From Companilactobacillus nuruki (GTDB lineage: Bacteria; Bacillota; Bacilli; Lactobacillales; Lactobacillaceae): a stretch of 64,000 nucleotides of DNA. The position numbers were made by a program, and so were the translations under genes. Where the stretch lies: the NCBI RefSeq assembly GCF_002872255.1, contig NZ_NIPR01000003.1:1-64000 (forward strand), written 5' to 3'. Of this stretch, positions 18,307-27,778 are shown one piece after another. Under the pieces are notes generated by a model. That model was not told the DNA's origin, searched no databases, and saw nothing but the letters and a program-made list of their open reading frames with translations. The stretch's first letter is position 1. Every line of letters starts with the position of its first letter.

Positions 18307-19414
18307 TGAAAAATTGTACTGCATGGGTTGTGGTGCACAGATTCAAACTGAGGATAAAGAAAAACCAGGTTATGTTCAATCGGCCACTTTAAAGAAGTAT
18401 CTTGAAAGTGATGATGAAAACGCTGAATTGTTCTGTAAGAGATGTTTCAGATTACGTAATTATAACGAAATTACTGATGTTGACGTCTCAGATGATGATT
18501 TTTTGAAACTGTTGGATTCTATTTCTGAAAAAGATGCTCTGGTTGTTAATGTGGTTGATATCTTCGATTATGAAGGTAGTGTAATTCCAGGATTGCAACG
18601 TTTTGTTGGTGACAAAAAGATTTTGGTTGTTGGTAATAAAGTTGATTTATTGCCTAATTCCGTTAATCAAAATCGTTTATTAAATTGGTTGCAACAAAAG
18701 AGTAAGGAAAATGGTATTAAGTCTGTTGATCAAATTATGGTATCAGCTGTTAAGGGTACTAATGTCGATAAGTTGATGGAAATGATTGAAAAATATCGTG
18801 ATGGCAAAGATGTTTATGTCGTAGGAACAACTAATACTGGTAAATCAACTCTTATTAATCGGATTATCAGTGCCAATTCAGATGTCAAAGACTTAATTAC
18901 AACCTCAAGATTTCCTGGTACAACTTTAGACCGAATTGATATACCATTAGATGATGGTCATTATCTAATAGATACACCAGGTATTATCCATCGCTATCAA
19001 TTGGCTCATTTTCTTAATGCTCAAGATCTAAAAACTGTCACACCTAAAAAACCACTACGTCCAGCTACATTCCAATTGCGCGATAGTCAAACTATTTTCG
19101 TTGCTGGTTTAGCTAGGTTTGATTTTCTTGACTATAAGACAAATGTTACTTTCTATGTAAATCAAGGTTTACCTTTGCATCGAACAAAGACAATCAATGC
19201 TGACGAGTTTTATCAGAAACATTTAGGCGATATTTTGGCTCCCCCAACTGATGTTAAGGAGTTTCCTAAATTTAAGAGCCAAATTTTTTCAGCACATGAA
19301 AAATCAGATATTGTAATTTATGGTTTAGGATGGTTGACAATTCCAGCGGGTTCAAAAGTTAAGGCTTATGTACCTGATGGAGTTCACGTTTCAATTCGAA
19401 ACGCAATTATTTAA
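18293..19414 (+). CDS. yqeH: Ribosome biogenesis GTPase YqeH
   Basis: A 373-aa circularly permuted GTPase. An N-terminal zinc finger (CMGCG...CKRCFRLRNY) precedes the GTPase motifs in permuted order: G4 NKVDLL, then G1 GTTNTGKST, then G3 DTPG. YqeH is needed for 30S subunit maturation. It overlaps yqeG and is followed closely by yhbY, another ribosome-associated protein. Confidence 0.96.
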   Translation: MIENNEKLYCMGCGAQIQTEDKEKPGYVQSATLKKYLESDDENAELFCKRCFRLRNYNEITDVDVSDDDFLKLLDSISEKDALVVNVVDIFDYEGSVIPGLQRFVGDKKILVVGNKVDLLPNSVNQNRLLNWLQQKSKENGIKSVDQIMVSAVKGTNVDKLMEMIEKYRDGKDVYVVGTTNTGKSTLINRIISANSDVKDLITTSRFPGTTLDRIDIPLDDGHYLIDTPGIIHRYQLAHFLNAQDLKTVTPKKPLRPATFQLRDSQTIFVAGLARFDFLDYKTNVTFYVNQGLPLHRTKTINADEFYQKHLGDILAPPTDVKEFPKFKSQIFSAHEKSDIVIYGLGWLTIPAGSKVKAYVPDGVHVSIRNAII

Positions 19415-19424
19415 GGAGAAACAT

Positions 19425-19739
19425 ATGATTATTAAAGGAAAAAAGAATCGTTATTTGAGAAGCCAGGCAGCTACAATGAAGCCAGCTATTCAAATTGGTC
19501 GTGAAGGTATCAGCGAGAACCTTTTAAATCAATTAGAGATTTTGATTGAAAAAAACGAACTTATTAAGGTTTCTTTATTACAAAATACACGAGTAGAACC
19601 CCAAGATTTGATTGATGCTTTACAAGAATTTGATGCGGATATTGTTCCAATTCAAACGATTGGTTCAAAAATGATCTTTTATAAGAAAGCTTCCAAAATC
19701 AAAAATCGTAAATACTCAATTGAACTAGAGAATATTTAA
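19425..19739 (+). CDS. yhbY: Ribosome assembly RNA-binding protein YhbY
   Basis: A 104-aa CRM-domain protein. Start ATG 19425 lies 5 bases after AAGGAGAA; an ATG at 19368 is inside yqeH and is rejected. The motif QIGREGISENLLNQLE and the GXXG-like loop are typical. CRM proteins bind rRNA during large subunit assembly. Confidence 0.93.
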   Translation: MIIKGKKNRYLRSQAATMKPAIQIGREGISENLLNQLEILIEKNELIKVSLLQNTRVEPQDLIDALQEFDADIVPIQTIGSKMIFYKKASKIKNRKYSIELENI

Positions 19740-19756
19740 GTTTAAGTGATGAAGAT

Positions 19757-20395
19757 ATGAATACTCAAAAAAAATTATTAACCAAGGAAAAATTGGAATT
19801 CCATAGTAATTTTCCCAAACGTCATGTAGGAATTTTGGGTGGAACCTTTAACCCCATTCATCTAGGACATTTGGTGATTGCAGAACAGGTTTATGAACAA
19901 CTTTGTCTTGATAAAGTATTATTTTTACCTGATAAGATTCCGCCACATCGTGGTGTTAAAAAAGTTGTACCCGACATTAAAAGCGATGATCGAGTAAATA
20001 TGATCAAGTTGGCTATTAGAGACAATATGCACTTTGATTTGGATATGACTGATATTAGGCGTGGTGGAGTTAGTTACACCTATGAAACAATCAAACTATT
20101 AAAAGATTTAAATCCTAATACCGAATATTATTTTATTATTGGTGGAGATATGGTAGAAAACCTTCCTAAATGGTCGCATATAGATGAATTGGTACAAATG
20201 ATTCATTTTGTTGGGGTTTGTCGAAAAGGGTTTGAGAAAAAATCAAAATATCCTATACTTTGGGTAAATACTCCTGAGCTAGAAATTAGTTCAAGTATGA
20301 TTCGCCAGCACATTAAAAGGGGACAATCTATTAAATACTTAGTTCCTGATGATGTTGCTTGGTACATAAAGGATAGGGGGCTTTATAATGACTGA
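19757..20395 (+). CDS. nadD: Nicotinate-nucleotide adenylyltransferase
   Basis: A 212-aa nucleotidyltransferase. The ATP-binding motif GILGGTFNPIHLGHL and the C-terminal ISSSMIRQHI loop are present. It adenylates nicotinate mononucleotide in NAD synthesis. The N-terminus has about 22 residues before the core, a common extension in lactobacilli. It overlaps yqeK by 8 bases. Confidence 0.96.
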   Translation: MNTQKKLLTKEKLEFHSNFPKRHVGILGGTFNPIHLGHLVIAEQVYEQLCLDKVLFLPDKIPPHRGVKKVVPDIKSDDRVNMIKLAIRDNMHFDLDMTDIRRGGVSYTYETIKLLKDLNPNTEYYFIIGGDMVENLPKWSHIDELVQMIHFVGVCRKGFEKKSKYPILWVNTPELEISSSMIRQHIKRGQSIKYLVPDDVAWYIKDRGLYND

Positions 20396-20990
20396 TTTTG
20401 ATTATACTTCCATTAAAAATGGGTTAGATCGTGATGAAATTTTAAACAAAATGCATGATACTTTGAGTGACTATCGTTATAATCATTGTTTACGAGTTGA
20501 GAAGGCAAGTAGAGGTTTGGCTGCTGAATTTGGTGGTGATGTGGAACGAGCTGGATTGGCCGGACTATTGCACGATTATGCCAAGGAACGTGATGATCAA
20601 GAGTTTATCGATGTAATCCAAAGGAAAAATTTAAACCCAATATTATTGCATTATAATAATGCTATTTGGCATGGTATTGTGGGTGCTGAAATTATTAAAG
20701 ATGAGTTGGGTATTTATGATGAGGATGTTTTAAACGCCATTAGAAGACATACAGTCGGGTCTACTCATATGACACAAGAAGATAAATGTGTGTTTGTGGG
20801 TGATTTCATTGAACCAGGCCGTGATTTTCCTGGAATTGATATGGCTCGGGAATATGCTCAAAAATCATTGGACTCAGCGGTAACTTATGAATTAAAACAT
20901 TCGGTTCAACATTTAGTTGATAAAAATAGAGAAATATATCCAGCAACCTTTGCTAGTTATAATTACTGGATATCAAAAGGAGAATTGTAA
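20388..20990 (+). CDS. yqeK: YqeK, HD-domain diadenosine tetraphosphatase
   Basis: A 200-aa HD-superfamily protein with the metal motif LLHDYAKERDD near residue 65 and further metal-site histidines in HNAIWHG-like and RRHTVG segments. The YqeK family includes enzymes that cleave Ap4A symmetrically. It is translationally coupled to nadD and followed directly by rsfS. Confidence 0.92.
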   Translation: MTDFDYTSIKNGLDRDEILNKMHDTLSDYRYNHCLRVEKASRGLAAEFGGDVERAGLAGLLHDYAKERDDQEFIDVIQRKNLNPILLHYNNAIWHGIVGAEIIKDELGIYDEDVLNAIRRHTVGSTHMTQEDKCVFVGDFIEPGRDFPGIDMAREYAQKSLDSAVTYELKHSVQHLVDKNREIYPATFASYNYWISKGEL

Positions 20991-20991
20991 T

Positions 20992-21351
20992 TTGGATTCA
21001 AAAAAAATAATGGAAATTGCTGTCAAAGCTGCTGATGAAAAGCATGCTAATGACATCAAAGTTTTAAATATTAGTGAAGTAAGTATTATGGCTGATTATT
21101 TTGTCATTATGGATGCTTCTTCACAACGACAAGTTGACGCTATTGTTCAATCAGTATTGGACAAGGAAGGCGAAAATGATGTTGAAATTGGTCACGTTGA
21201 AGGAAATCGTAATTCTGAATGGGTTTTGATTGATCTTCATGACGTTATTATCCATGTCTTTACGTCAGAACAACGTGATTTTTACAATCTTGAAAAACTA
21301 TGGTCAGATGCACCAGAAGTTGATATTTCAAGTCTTGTAACTGAAGCTTAA
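20992..21351 (+). CDS. rsfS: Ribosome silencing factor RsfS
   Basis: 119 aa from TTG 20992, one base after the yqeK stop, with AAGGAGA 8 bases upstream. The upstream in-frame start at 20917 lies inside yqeK and is rejected. The Iojap/RsfS pattern is visible: ADYFVIMDASSQRQVDAIV and HVEGNRNSEWVLIDLHDVIIHVF. RsfS binds L14 and blocks subunit joining when nutrients are short. It overlaps the next gene by one base (TAATG). Confidence 0.95.
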   Translation: MDSKKIMEIAVKAADEKHANDIKVLNISEVSIMADYFVIMDASSQRQVDAIVQSVLDKEGENDVEIGHVEGNRNSEWVLIDLHDVIIHVFTSEQRDFYNLEKLWSDAPEVDISSLVTEA

Positions 21352-22082
21352 TGATTTATAATTCATTTGCCCGAGTTTACAGCGAATTGATGGATGATTC
21401 ATTGTATAGTAAATGGGCTAAATATGTTGAAAATCAAGTTTCTCCGGATAATAAGTCCTTACTTGATGTTGCTTGTGGAACTGGTGATTTAACTATTTTG
21501 CTAGCCGATAAGTATCAAGTTACAGGAACAGATTTATCCAAAGAAATGTTAAAAATAGCGGACGAGAAAGCAACCAAAGCACATAAAGCCATTGCCTTTG
21601 AGCAGAGTAACATGATGGATCTTTATGACTTTAAAAGTTTTGATGTAATTACTTGTTTTGATGATTCTATCTGTTATTTAAGGGATGAAGATGAGTTAGC
21701 GGTTGCATTTAATCAGGCGTATCAACATTTAAATAATGGTGGAAAATATTTGTTTGATGCTCACTCACTTTATCAAATGGATGAAGTTTTCCCTGGATAC
21801 ATGTTTAATCATCGAACGGAAGATTCTGCATTCATGTGGAATAGTTTTGAAGGTGAATATCCGCATAGTATTGAACATGAGTTGACTTTCTTTAATTGGA
21901 ACGATGATATTAAGGGATACTCAGTCAATACTGAATTACATAAGGAAAGAACTTATCCGATCGAAACATTTAAAATGATTCTAGAAGATATTGGTTTTAA
22001 AAATATCTCTATCAGTGCTGACTTTGGTGAATCAGATGTTCAAAATGATTCAACTCGATGGTTCTTCTCTGCCGAAAAATAA
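21351..22082 (+). CDS. Class I SAM-dependent methyltransferase (YqeM-like)
   Basis: A 243-aa methyltransferase. SAM motif I is LLDVACGTGDLTI, motif II TGTDLSKEML, and motif IV DVITCFDDSICYL. It occupies the yqeM position of the conserved cluster. The substrate is not known. Confidence 0.88.
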   Translation: MIYNSFARVYSELMDDSLYSKWAKYVENQVSPDNKSLLDVACGTGDLTILLADKYQVTGTDLSKEMLKIADEKATKAHKAIAFEQSNMMDLYDFKSFDVITCFDDSICYLRDEDELAVAFNQAYQHLNNGGKYLFDAHSLYQMDEVFPGYMFNHRTEDSAFMWNSFEGEYPHSIEHELTFFNWNDDIKGYSVNTELHKERTYPIETFKMILEDIGFKNISISADFGESDVQNDSTRWFFSAEK

Positions 22083-22091
22083 GAGGATATT

Positions 22092-23192
22092 ATGACAGGT
22101 ATCTATGGTTTTGTAGCTGAATTTAATCCGTTTCATAATGGTCATAAACTATTTATTGACACTATTAAACAAAAATATCACCCTGATGTATTAATTGCGG
22201 TTATGTCTAGCAATTTTGTTCAACGGGGTGATTTTGCAATTTTAGATAAGTGGGATCGAACGGTAGCTGCGATTGATAGTGGCGTTGATTTAGTAATTGA
22301 GTTACCAGTTGGATATGCAGTTGAACCAGCGGATTTGTTTGCCAAAGGAGCAATTAAACTGCTTGATCTTTTAAAGATAGATCATTTAGTTTTTGGGACT
22401 GAAAATCAAATTGATTTTTCAAAAATGTCTCAGAGAATTCTACAAATTGATACGGACTTTGAACAAGACTATCAAAAAAATTCCGCCACTAATTTGACGG
22501 ATTTTTATCGGTCAAAGGGAATTGATATTGCAAAATTACCTAATCAAATGTTGGGTTTAAATTATGCTATGCAAATTGAAAAACAACAAGTAGGCATTGA
22601 AATATCAACAATTGAACGTCATGAAAGTCAATTTAGTGCAACTGAGATTCGCAAACGATTAGTGACTAAAGAATCAATTGAAGAATTGGTTCCTGTGACA
22701 ATCGAAAAGATGCTGCATCAGAGTTCAACGGTATCTTGGAGTGATTATTTTGTTTATTTAAAGTATCAAATCATCAATTCCTCAACTACAGAATTGCAAC
22801 AAATTTATCAAATGGTTGAAGGTTTAGAAAATAAATTACAAAAAGAAATTTCAACTAGTGATAGTTTTAATCAGTTTATGGAACAGATTAAATCAAAGCG
22901 TTATACTATGGCGCGACTTAGAAGGCTAATGGTTTATACACTTTTAAATGTTAAGAAAACAGAAATTGATAACTTATACAATAATCCTTATTTGCGAGTT
23001 TTAGGATTTGACACGATAGGTCAAAAGTATTTAAAATCTTTAAAAAAAGAAGATTTGAATTTAATAACTCGAGTTGGAAAAAAAGAAAAAAAAATACTTG
23101 ATTTGGAAATTAGGGCGGACAGGATTCGTCAATTAGTAACTGATCAAGAAGAAGATTTTGGAAGAATACCTTATATGAAAGGGGTAAATTAA
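22092..23192 (+). CDS. tmcAL: tRNA(Met) cytidine acetate ligase TmcAL
   Basis: A 366-aa YlbM-family protein. The nucleotidyltransferase-like N-terminus is GFVAEFNPFHNGHKLF, with GTENQ and SATEIRKRL further on. B. subtilis TmcAL uses ATP and acetate to make N4-acetylcytidine in the wobble position of elongator tRNA-Met. It overlaps the next gene by one base. Confidence 0.94.
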   Translation: MTGIYGFVAEFNPFHNGHKLFIDTIKQKYHPDVLIAVMSSNFVQRGDFAILDKWDRTVAAIDSGVDLVIELPVGYAVEPADLFAKGAIKLLDLLKIDHLVFGTENQIDFSKMSQRILQIDTDFEQDYQKNSATNLTDFYRSKGIDIAKLPNQMLGLNYAMQIEKQQVGIEISTIERHESQFSATEIRKRLVTKESIEELVPVTIEKMLHQSSTVSWSDYFVYLKYQIINSSTTELQQIYQMVEGLENKLQKEISTSDSFNQFMEQIKSKRYTMARLRRLMVYTLLNVKKTEIDNLYNNPYLRVLGFDTIGQKYLKSLKKEDLNLITRVGKKEKKILDLEIRADRIRQLVTDQEEDFGRIPYMKGVN

Positions 23193-23752
23193 TGCTAAAT
23201 TGGGATGTTCAAGATGTTCGTCGCTATAAAGACAAACCTTTTGAATTTGAGGAAAAACTCGATTTGACTGAAGAATTGAAAGCTAGATCAGAAGATATCA
23301 TGAATGCGGCTCCTGTTGAAATACAAGGACAATTATTTAATGATAATGGACTAGTTATCTCTGATGTTAAAGTTAAGACAACTTTAACAGTTCCTTCAAC
23401 TAGAAGTTTGTTGCCAGTTGAATTGCCAATTAATATTAGAATAAATGAGGCTTATAACGTTGATGACGTAGCAGCGGAGGATCTGGAAGACTACAACGTT
23501 GTAATTCCGATTGATGATGAAAATCCTACTATCAATGTCTATGAATCAATTGTTGATAATATTTTATTGAGTATTCCACAGAAGGTTTTAACCAAGAAAG
23601 AGTCTGAAGAAAACATTATGCCATCAGGTAAAAATTGGGAAGTTATTTCCGAGGATGATTTTAAAAAGCAAAAAGAAGAAGAAGAGCATGTAAACCCTGA
23701 ATTTGCTAAGTTAAAAGACTTATTTAAAGACGATGACGACGATAAAGAGTAG
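23192..23752 (+). CDS. YceD/DUF177 family protein
   Basis: A 186-aa protein of the DUF177 family, linked in other bacteria to 23S rRNA accumulation and usually encoded beside rpmF (L32). The N-terminus has LNWDVQDVRRYKDKP, the core has the acidic repeated pattern of the family, and the tail is highly acidic (DDDDDKE). rpmF does not follow here. The stop codon lies within a terminator hairpin. Confidence 0.88.
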   Translation: MLNWDVQDVRRYKDKPFEFEEKLDLTEELKARSEDIMNAAPVEIQGQLFNDNGLVISDVKVKTTLTVPSTRSLLPVELPINIRINEAYNVDDVAAEDLEDYNVVIPIDDENPTINVYESIVDNILLSIPQKVLTKKESEENIMPSGKNWEVISEDDFKKQKEEEEHVNPEFAKLKDLFKDDDDDKE

Positions 23753-23772
23753 GGTAAACTGCTCTTTTTTAT
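23744..23772 (+). terminator. Terminator of the yqeG-yceD operon
   Basis: AAAGAGTA pairs with TGCTCTTT (one G-U) and is followed by T; the hairpin begins inside the last codons of the DUF177 gene. Confidence 0.7.
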
Positions 23773-23899
23773 TTTTAAAAAATTTACTAAGGAAAACTTA
23801 AATTTTTTTAACGATAATGCTTTAAAAGAGGTCAAAATCAGTGGTTATGCTAGCATATTTTATAGATAATAAAAATCTAAAAATAGGAAGTGCATAGTC

Positions 23900-24028
23900 A
23901 TGAGAGAAGAAATTAGACAAGCACGTGAGAAAACAAGAAAAACTAATCTCAGAGTTCTTATTTTAGAGCTGGCGATTATTACTGAGGTTATTTTAATTTT
24001 TTGTAAATTCGTAAGTGCTTTTATATAG
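23900..24028 (+). CDS. Small membrane protein, 42 aa, unknown
   Basis: ATG at 23900 lies 9 bases after AGGAAG. The product is a highly charged N-terminal part (MREEIRQAREKTRKTN) followed by one hydrophobic helix (VLILELAIITEVILIF) and a short tail, so a single-pass membrane protein with basic side inside is predicted. It has its own terminator at 24101-24127 and a terminator before it, so it is a free-standing unit. No family was recognised. Confidence 0.6.
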   Translation: MREEIRQAREKTRKTNLRVLILELAIITEVILIFCKFVSAFI

Positions 24029-24100
24029 AAATATTTTAATCATAAATAAAATTTAATATAAATATAGATGGAAAATTATCATAAAAATTTAAGTAAAATG

Positions 24101-24127
24101 GAGTGATTTTGTACACTCCTTTTTTAT
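24101..24127 (+). terminator. Terminator after the 42-aa ORF
   Basis: GGAGTG / CACTCC stem around an 8-base loop, followed by a T-run. Confidence 0.8.
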
Positions 24128-24176
24128 TTTTTTGTTAAGATGTTATTGTGAACAAAAATCGGAGGTAATTATTATA

Positions 24177-25601
24177 ATGGCAAAACCACAAATTGGTGTT
24201 ATCGGTATGGCTGTTATGGGTAAGAATCTTGCCCTAAACATTGAAAGTCGTGGATATGAGGTTGCTATCTATAATCGTACAGGTTCAAAAACTAAAGCGG
24301 TTGTTGAGGAACATCCCGAAAAGAAATTAGTACCAAGTTATACAATTGAGGATTTTGTTAACTCACTAGAAAAACCTCGTCGTATTATGATGATGGTCAA
24401 AGCTGGTGCTGGTACTGATGCTGTTATCAATCAATTATTGCCTTTATTGGATAAAGGTGATGTGTTAATTGATGGTGGTAATACGTTCTTTGAAGATACA
24501 ATGGAACGTAGTGAACGTCTAGATAAATCAGGAATTAATTTCATTGGAATGGGAGTTTCCGGTGGTGAACTTGGTGCCTTACAAGGTCCTTCATTGATGC
24601 CTGGTGGTCAAAAAGAAGCTTATGACTTAGTTGCTCCTATTTTGGAACAAATTTCGGCCAAAGCTGATGAAGACGGTGCACCATGTGTTACATATATCGG
24701 ACCTAATGGAGCAGGTCATTATGTAAAGATGGTTCATAATGGTATTGAATATGGTGATATGGAATTAATTTCAGAAAGTTATAACTTGTTGAAGCACTTG
24801 TTTAACAATGATGTTAATAAGATTGCTGAGGTCTTCCAAGACTGGAATAAGGGTGAACTTTCAAGTTATTTAATTGATATTACATCCCAAATCTTAACTA
24901 GAAAAGACGACGAAGGTTCAGATGACTATATCGTAAATAAGATTATGGATAAAGCTGGCAACAAAGGTACTGGTAAGTGGAGTTCCCAAAGTGCTTTGGA
25001 ATTAGGTGTTCCCCAATCATTGATTACAGAGTCAGTTTATTCACGTTACGTTTCAGCTTATAAAGACGAACGTGTCAACGCAAGTAAAGTATTACCTGCA
25101 CCAGAAAATAAACCTGAAATCAAAAATGTTGATGAGTTGGTAGATAAGATTCGTAAGGCATTGTATTTCAGCAAGATTATTAGTTATGCTCAAGGTTTCG
25201 CTCAAATGAAGGCAGCATCAGACCATTATGACTGGAATCTTGATTATGGTAAGATTGCTCAAATCTGGCGTGCTGGATGTATCATTCGGGCACAATTCCT
25301 ACAAAAGATCACTGATGCTTATGATGAAGAGCCACAATTGGACAATTTATTATTAGATGATTACTTCAAGGGTATTGTTAAAGAATATCAAGCAGATGTT
25401 CGTGACGTTGTTAGTTATGCCGTACAAGCAGGAATTCCAGTTTCTGGATTTATGGCAGCTATTTCTTATTACGATCAATATCGTTCAGAAGTATTACCTG
25501 CTAATTTGATTCAAGCTCAAAGAGATTACTTTGGAGCTCATACATATGAAAGAAACGATAAACCAGGTATTTTCCACTATACATGGTATGAAGAACAATA
25601 A
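24177..25601 (+). CDS. gnd: 6-phosphogluconate dehydrogenase, decarboxylating
   Basis: 474 aa from ATG 24177 behind GGAGGT; an ATG at 24132 lies upstream of this ribosome-binding site and is rejected. The NADP-binding motif is [15 protein letters not shown], the catalytic segment [20 protein letters not shown] contains the active Lys and the dimer-site residues lie in the C-terminal helical domain. It converts 6-phosphogluconate to ribulose 5-phosphate, the oxidative pentose-phosphate/phosphoketolase entry. No zwf gene is nearby. It is monocistronic with a terminator behind. Confidence 0.97.
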   Translation: MAKPQIGVIGMAVMGKNLALNIESRGYEVAIYNRTGSKTKAVVEEHPEKKLVPSYTIEDFVNSLEKPRRIMMMVKAGAGTDAVINQLLPLLDKGDVLIDGGNTFFEDTMERSERLDKSGINFIGMGVSGGELGALQGPSLMPGGQKEAYDLVAPILEQISAKADEDGAPCVTYIGPNGAGHYVKMVHNGIEYGDMELISESYNLLKHLFNNDVNKIAEVFQDWNKGELSSYLIDITSQILTRKDDEGSDDYIVNKIMDKAGNKGTGKWSSQSALELGVPQSLITESVYSRYVSAYKDERVNASKVLPAPENKPEIKNVDELVDKIRKALYFSKIISYAQGFAQMKAASDHYDWNLDYGKIAQIWRAGCIIRAQFLQKITDAYDEEPQLDNLLLDDYFKGIVKEYQADVRDVVSYAVQAGIPVSGFMAAISYYDQYRSEVLPANLIQAQRDYFGAHTYERNDKPGIFHYTWYEEQ

Positions 25602-25646
25602 TCTGAGAAGTTAGGCTAATTAATTTCTTGAATATATAGTTCAAAT

Positions 25647-25690
25647 AACCCCCATTTCACAGTCTTTGTGAAGTGAGGGTTATTATTTTT
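25647..25690 (+). terminator. Terminator of gnd
   Basis: AACCCCCATTTCAC pairs with GTGAAGTGAGGGTT (two mismatches), then an AT-rich T-containing tail. Confidence 0.8.
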
Positions 25691-25867
25691 ATATTTGGAA
25701 ATAATATTAAAGAATATAGTTTAAAAAAATAAAAATTAAAGCTTGTCTTCTTTTAATTTTTGCTATATGTTAAAATCATTAATGCAGTGCCAAAAGACTG
25801 ACACATTTTAATCAATGATTAGGCTATAATTAAAGATAATTTAATATTTTATGTATAGGAGATACGT

Positions 25868-26554
25868 ATGGCTAAAATACTTGTTATTGAAGACGAAGAG
25901 AATATGGCAAAATTTGTTCAACTCGAACTTCAACATGAGAATTATGAAGTTACAGTTGAACGTGATGGTAGAACCGGCCTTGATGCAGCTTTATCGGAAG
26001 ATTGGGATTTGATCCTACTTGATTTAATGCTTCCTGAGCTAAATGGTATCGAAGTTTGCCGTCGCATTCGTCAAGAAAAGAATACACCGATTATTATGAT
26101 GACTGCACGTGATTCAATCATCGATCGTGTATCTGGTTTGGACCATGGTGCCGATGATTATATTGTTAAACCATTTGCAATTGAAGAATTACTTGCAAGA
26201 ATTCGAGCACTTTTGCGTCGAATTGATTTAGATATCGATGTTACGAGAAATAACGATCAAGTTCTTAAATATAAGAATCTTGTGATCGATAAGACAACTC
26301 AAACATTAAAACGTAACGGTGAGGTCATAGATTTGACTCGTCGAGAATATGATTTGTTGAGTGCACTAATGGAGAATGTCGGAACAGTTTTAAGTCGAGA
26401 TGATCTATTGGAACGTGTTTGGGGAACTGGTTCTTCAACAGAAACTAATGTTGTTGATGTTTATATCAAATATCTTAGAAATAAGATTGACCGTGCGGGG
26501 GCACCTAGTTACATTTCAACTGTTCGTGGTAAAGGGTACGTGATGCGTCGATGA
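25868..26554 (+). CDS. OmpR-family response regulator (ArlR/LisR-like)
   Basis: A 228-aa two-domain regulator. The receiver has the acidic pair in LVIEDEE, the phosphorylated Asp in LLDLMLPELNG, Thr in MMTARD and Lys in YIVKPFAIEELLARIRALLRR. The C-terminal winged helix contains DLTRREYDLLSALMEN and YIKYLRNKID. It overlaps the kinase gene by ATGA. It resembles ArlR/LisR/CovR regulators of envelope and stress genes; which is the true orthologue cannot be settled here. A TATAAT at 25825-25830 is a candidate -10. Confidence 0.93.
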   Translation: MAKILVIEDEENMAKFVQLELQHENYEVTVERDGRTGLDAALSEDWDLILLDLMLPELNGIEVCRRIRQEKNTPIIMMTARDSIIDRVSGLDHGADDYIVKPFAIEELLARIRALLRRIDLDIDVTRNNDQVLKYKNLVIDKTTQTLKRNGEVIDLTRREYDLLSALMENVGTVLSRDDLLERVWGTGSSTETNVVDVYIKYLRNKIDRAGAPSYISTVRGKGYVMRR

Positions 26555-27633
26555 GAATTTCAATAAGATTTAAATGGACTGCTTTGATTTCAATCGTAAT
26601 TTTACTTGCTTATATTTTTGTGGGAATTTTGGCCATGAGAACTGTTCAAAGCGTTGCTTCGGTTCATGAGATTCATTCATTTGTTACAAGATTAATTGTT
26701 GGTGGTCTGGTTGTATTTATCTTGGGAGTATTGTTGAGTTTTTATGCGGTTACTCTAGTTCTAAATGATTTGAAAAAAATAAATAATACAATTGACGATT
26801 TAAATAAGAAACCAGATTCAGACTCTCGAATTAAAATACGTAAAAGAAATGATGAAATTTATGATTTGACGGTTAATATTAATAAGATGTTGGATCGGAT
26901 GCAGGCATATACAAATCAACAAAAGGAATTTGTGGAAGATGTTTCTCATGAATTGAGAACACCTGTAGCGGTCCTTGAAGGGCATTTGAGTATGTTACAA
27001 CGATGGGGTAAGGATGACCCTGAGGTTTTAAATGATTCGATCAATTCTTCATTACAAGAGTTAAACAGAATGCAATCTTTGATTCAAGAGATGCTAGATC
27101 TTACACGTGTTGAACAGATCGACAGTGCATATTTGGAACAAACAACTGAGGTTAAACCAATGTTTACACAGGTTTATAATGACTTTAAAATGTTGCATCC
27201 AGATTTTGTGATCAACTTCGATGACGATATCCGTGAGGGTAGTGAGGTTAAGATTTATCGCAATCACTTGGAGCAAGTCTTGGTTATCTTGCTTGATAAC
27301 GCCTTTAAGTATTCTGCCGATAGAAAAGAGATCAATTTAGCTGCTTCAACTAATTCCGCTTTGTTAGAGGTAGTTGTCCAAGATTATGGCCTAGGAATCG
27401 CTAAAAATGACCTTAAACGCATTTTTAATAGATTTTATAGAGTTGATAAGGCACGTTCTAGAAAACGTGGAGGCAACGGATTAGGGCTTTCTATTGCTAA
27501 AAGGCTGATTGAAATATATCATGGTAGTCTTGAGGTAGAGAGTGTAGTTGGTTCGGGTACAGTTTTTAAGATTGAATTGCCACTCATACAAAAGTCTTCG
27601 GATGATGAGCAAACAGAACAAGAAATAGAGTGA
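26551..27633 (+). CDS. Sensor histidine kinase (ArlS/LisK-like)
   Basis: A 360-aa membrane kinase. Two N-terminal membrane helices (about 9-30 and 45-75) bracket only a very short extracytoplasmic loop, so it may sense something in the membrane. A HAMP-like linker follows, then the H-box FVEDVSHELRTPVAVLEGHL, and an ATPase domain with VLLDNAFKY (N-box), DYGLGI, and GGNGLGLSIAKRLIE (G-box). Cognate partner of the overlapping response regulator. A very strong terminator follows. Confidence 0.95.
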   Translation: MRISIRFKWTALISIVILLAYIFVGILAMRTVQSVASVHEIHSFVTRLIVGGLVVFILGVLLSFYAVTLVLNDLKKINNTIDDLNKKPDSDSRIKIRKRNDEIYDLTVNINKMLDRMQAYTNQQKEFVEDVSHELRTPVAVLEGHLSMLQRWGKDDPEVLNDSINSSLQELNRMQSLIQEMLDLTRVEQIDSAYLEQTTEVKPMFTQVYNDFKMLHPDFVINFDDDIREGSEVKIYRNHLEQVLVILLDNAFKYSADRKEINLAASTNSALLEVVVQDYGLGIAKNDLKRIFNRFYRVDKARSRKRGGNGLGLSIAKRLIEIYHGSLEVESVVGSGTVFKIELPLIQKSSDDEQTEQEIE

Positions 27634-27651
27634 GAATGCCTAACTTTCATT

Positions 27652-27701
27652 AAAACAAACGGCGTTAGTAATCGAGTTTGATTACTAACGCCGTTTGTTT
27701 T
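27652..27701. terminator. Long bidirectional terminator between kinase and yidC
   Basis: A 22-bp perfect stem (AAAACAAACGGCGTTAGTAATC and its complement) around a 6-base loop, with T-rich ends on both strands; it lies between convergent genes. Confidence 0.92.
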
Positions 27702-27751
27702 AAGTTAGAAAACCTCTAATAAGGAAAAAAGAATGACTAAATAAAATAAAT

Positions 27752-27778
27752 AAAAAACGACCATTATGGTCGTTTTTT
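27752..27778 (-). terminator. Terminator of acyP-yidC (minus strand)
   Basis: AAAAAACGACCAT / ATGGTCGTTTTTT near-palindrome right after the yidC stop on the minus strand, T-run included. Confidence 0.85.
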
